The notes below the pieces were generated by a model that was given only the letters and a program-made list of their open reading frames with translations, was not told where the DNA came from and made no database searches. 33,625 nt of DNA from Gamarada debralockiae. Its lineage: Eukaryota; Ascomycota; Leotiomycetes; Helotiales; Hyphodiscaceae. This document shows positions 31,536-33,625 of this stretch, one piece after another. The translations under genes and the position numbers were made by a program. Position 1 is the first letter of the stretch. Each line of letters starts with the position of its first letter. Location: contig NXFV01000461.1 in the NCBI GenBank assembly GCA_002803225.1, positions 1-33,625 of the forward strand. The letters are read 5' to 3'.

Positions 31536-32102
31536 AGATTCTCATCTGGTTCAAGTTTGCTTATGAGTCCACAATTCAGCAGACAGCTTTGTTTTGTATT
31601 GTATTGAGACGAAGAATATTCCTAGTCACACCACATCTGGGTACAGCAGAATAAATTCGGCGGGTGTCTCAATTTTGTCACTCGACATTCCGAGTGCAGC
31701 ATGATTGGCACCACCTCTCCAATAAAAGAATTAGGAAGCCATCTTACAAGCCACACTTATGGGATGAACAAATGTGCGGAGTTCTCAAATTCGAGGAAGA
31801 GCTCGACGAAAGCGGATCTCATCCCCGTTTAGATGCCGCGAACGATCAGCAACCTTTTCATGACGACATTAATGGGAATTCCCCAGATCTGTTTTCAATG
31901 AGAAAGTATCGGTGTTCAGAAATCATGAAGGGTTCGGGGGCAAAAAGGGGCGGGGTACCTTCGTACTCGTATCTCATCACGTGGCAGTCTTCAATCCCCG
32001 AAATCGCCCCACCGTCGCTTCCACTCTTCGCCCTTTAATTCATCTAGAATGCCTTTCCACTTTATTACCAAGCTAAACTCTATACAACTACGAACGATCA
32101 CG
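31536..32102. other. intergenic, likely promoter region of the SGNH hydrolase
   Basis: A plus-strand frame at 31664-32038 has no recognisable domain and is probably chance. Nothing else was seen. Confidence 0.45.
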
Positions 32103-33570
32103 ATGAAAGACATACGTATTCTCTGCTTCGGCGCTTCGCTAGTCGAAGGCTTTACCCAGTACGGCCTCCGATACACACCATACTCGGTTTCGATGTTGAA
32201 GACACTAGCACAGAAATTCCCACAACTGCAGTTGAAGGTCGACGTCGATGGCGTGAGTGGAGATATGGTTACTGGTGGTTATAGAGGCAGAATGGAGCGG
32301 AGATTTCCCGGTGAGTGATGAGAGAGTAGAGGCGTTTTTCGGGTCCCGTGTTCGTGTTTTGCGGGGCGTTTCTCTTGGCCGTTTTGGAATGATCGAGTAC
32401 GAATACGGTGGCCTTCCACTTCTTCTGAGCGATTAAATTGGGATATCGTGGGGAATATTCGACGGTGTTTTATTCACTTGAATTTCTTGGAATCAAGTGA
32501 GTCCGGTGAGGAGTGAATGATCGAGGTGGTTGCCATCACATGACATCGTTCATGCACAACCAATCGCTTCACAACTTCGACTCAAGTGCCTCAGCTGTGT
32601 CCTGCAACCTCATCTCTTCACCCAGTACCTCAAAATCAAGCAAATATTCTTCATTACAACCACTCAATATACCAGAGCGACCATGGGCGACGCAACTTCC
32701 AAGCTCTTCAAGGGCAAGCCCGAGCCTTTGAGAGTCCTCTGTTTCGGCGACAGCCTTACAGAAGGCTACAGCAAGTTCGGGCTCATCATGACTCCGTATT
32801 CAAAAGTGATGAAGACGGAACTAGAAGTTAAGTTCTGGGCTGGGAATGATAAGCGGAAAGTTGAGGTCGTCACTGATGGCCAGAGTGGAGATTTGGTTAC
32901 GGCGGGCACTTTTGGCGGACGGATGACTGCGAAATGTGGGTTCTGGTTCCCCAGTTTGAACGAATGATTGGAATGGCAGACTGGGGTCGGAGGCCTTGGG
33001 CAAGAAATCAAGGCCGATGGGTGGTTTGAGAGATTCTCTGACGATGCTTCTTGGTGGGATGTAGGAAACGGTTGGAAGTTCAATCAATTGATTGGGGATG
33101 TGAATTGAATCGCTCAAATCAATCTAGTGATTGAGAAGTGGCGAGAATTCCTCATCAGCATGTTTGGCATCCACCTGAGATAAGCCAAACAGTTAGCGGA
33201 AGTTTCGATCCTATGATAGTCCTTCAAATGGATTCAGAAACCCATATCTATCATACCTTCTTCGAGTTTGTTTATACCATTCGTTCCACCATCGCACACT
33301 AACATCCCCTTCTCTCACAGATGCCACCTCAAACTCCACCATACCACACTACAACTACACTCTCTTTCTCGGTGGTACAAACGATCTAGGCTGGGGCAAG
33401 CCCGTCTCCGAAATCTGGACTTCCATTAAAGCAATAACCGCCATTCCCCTTCTCCACGGAAGCAAGGTCGTCCTCATGACCGTTCCAGAATGCGGGGTGA
33501 AGAGCGAGAAGTTGGATGCTAAGAGGGACGAGTTGAATCGGTGTATTAAGGAGGATAAAAGGGATGGCGT
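32103..33570 (+). CDS. SGNH/GDSL hydrolase, partial at the window end
   Basis: Exon 1 (32103-32310) carries block I as FGASLVEG, where the GDSL Asp is Ala but the nucleophile Ser is present, and block II Gly in GVSGD. A GTGAGT donor at 32311 in phase 1 fits the acceptor CTCTCACAG ending at 33320. The next exon (33321-33570) begins inside ATSNSTIPHYNYTLFLGG and carries block III, GGTNDLGW. At 33571 GTGAGG makes a good donor in phase 2; without it the frame stops at once at TGA 33572-33574. The expected C-terminal Asp-x-x-His block would then lie beyond the window. SGNH hydrolases are esterases or lipases of varied substrate; no signal peptide is seen, so it is likely intracellular. The intron between the exons would be about 1 kb, unusually long here, and contains a second first-exon copy. 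The start MKDIRILCFG was chosen over an upstream in-frame ATG at 32049. Confidence 0.7.
32683..32935 (+). CDS. second first-exon copy of the SGNH hydrolase
   Basis: This exon-like segment encodes 84 residues homologous to exon 1 of the gene starting at 32103. It has the full block I, LCFGDSLTEGYS, and block II GQSGD, with the same TPYS.. spacing between them. It has its own ATG and a plausible upstream region, and it ends with a GTGGGT donor at 32936 in phase 1, the same phase as the other copy. It could be spliced to the same acceptor at 33320. It may be an alternative first exon with its own promoter, or the 5' half of a tandem duplicate. No separate block III copy is present between 32936 and 33320. 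Confidence 0.65.
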
Positions 33571-33575
33571 GTGAG

Positions 33576-33578
<3 letters not shown>

Positions 33579-33625
<47 letters not shown>
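33579..33625. repeat. poly-T run at the window end
   Basis: Forty-seven consecutive T residues close the window, just after a splice donor. A natural run of this length is possible, but it is also what a contig edge or a homopolymer sequencing artefact looks like. Confidence 0.9.

Noticed and set aside
31664..32038. A 124-codon plus-strand frame before the SGNH gene
   Set aside because: No motif, biased composition and a position in the likely promoter; not supportable.

Overview
The window looks like nuclear DNA of a filamentous ascomycete (Pezizomycotina). The genes carry short introns of about 43-72 bp with GT..AG ends, VTC4 and fungal-type NACHT (NLR-like) genes are recognisable, and some repeats carry C-to-T stop codons of the kind left by repeat-induced point mutation (RIP). 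I cannot fix the class or species. No rRNA, tRNA or CRISPR array was recognised. All exon borders are read by eye from splice signals and frame continuity.

Layout. Positions 1-730 are degenerate, possibly the tail of a pogo/Fot1-like transposon, followed by a 67-bp hairpin. 841-3356 is a broken NACHT NLR gene on the plus strand, followed at 3357-3809 by an open remnant with a domain I associate with fungal caspase-like proteins. 3811-5990 is repeat-derived DNA without a gene. About 6025-7170 (minus) is a RIP-like remnant of a second NLR (NACHT winged-helix plus WD40). 7741-8316 (minus) is a small membrane-anchored orphan. 8317-10600 is gene-free with degenerate repeats. 10638-11098 (minus) is a three-exon secreted cysteine-rich, defensin-like peptide gene. 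12543-15843 (minus) is a six-exon SLIP-GC/dynamin-like GTPase with apparent disruptions. 17923-20472 (plus) is an intact VTC4, the vacuolar polyphosphate polymerase. 21411-21498 is a MITE-like hairpin. 22192-24891 (minus) is a secreted HExxH metallopeptidase with a Ser/Thr-rich 72-bp minisatellite and two C-terminal repeat domains. 26270-26575 is a probable solo LTR.

The most interesting part is 26967-30180. It holds a fungal gasdermin-like pore-forming protein (plus strand, 282 aa) facing, tail to tail, a three-exon protease gene (minus strand, 701 aa) that joins ten ankyrin repeats to a complete subtilisin-like S8 domain. This matches the logic of the Podospora het-Q1/het-Q2 incompatibility pair, in which a subtilisin cuts a short C-terminal inhibitory tail from a gasdermin to trigger cell death. 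Here the protease carries its own ankyrin sensor-like array. The pair is bracketed by related CCTGAGC-type short repeats in opposite orientation. With the two broken NLRs at the left end, the window looks like an accessory region rich in self/non-self recognition genes.

The right end holds a possible small membrane protein (30891-31535, minus) and an SGNH/GDSL hydrolase gene (from 32103, plus) with two homologous candidate first exons in front of one shared downstream exon. That gene runs off the window, which ends in 47 T residues.
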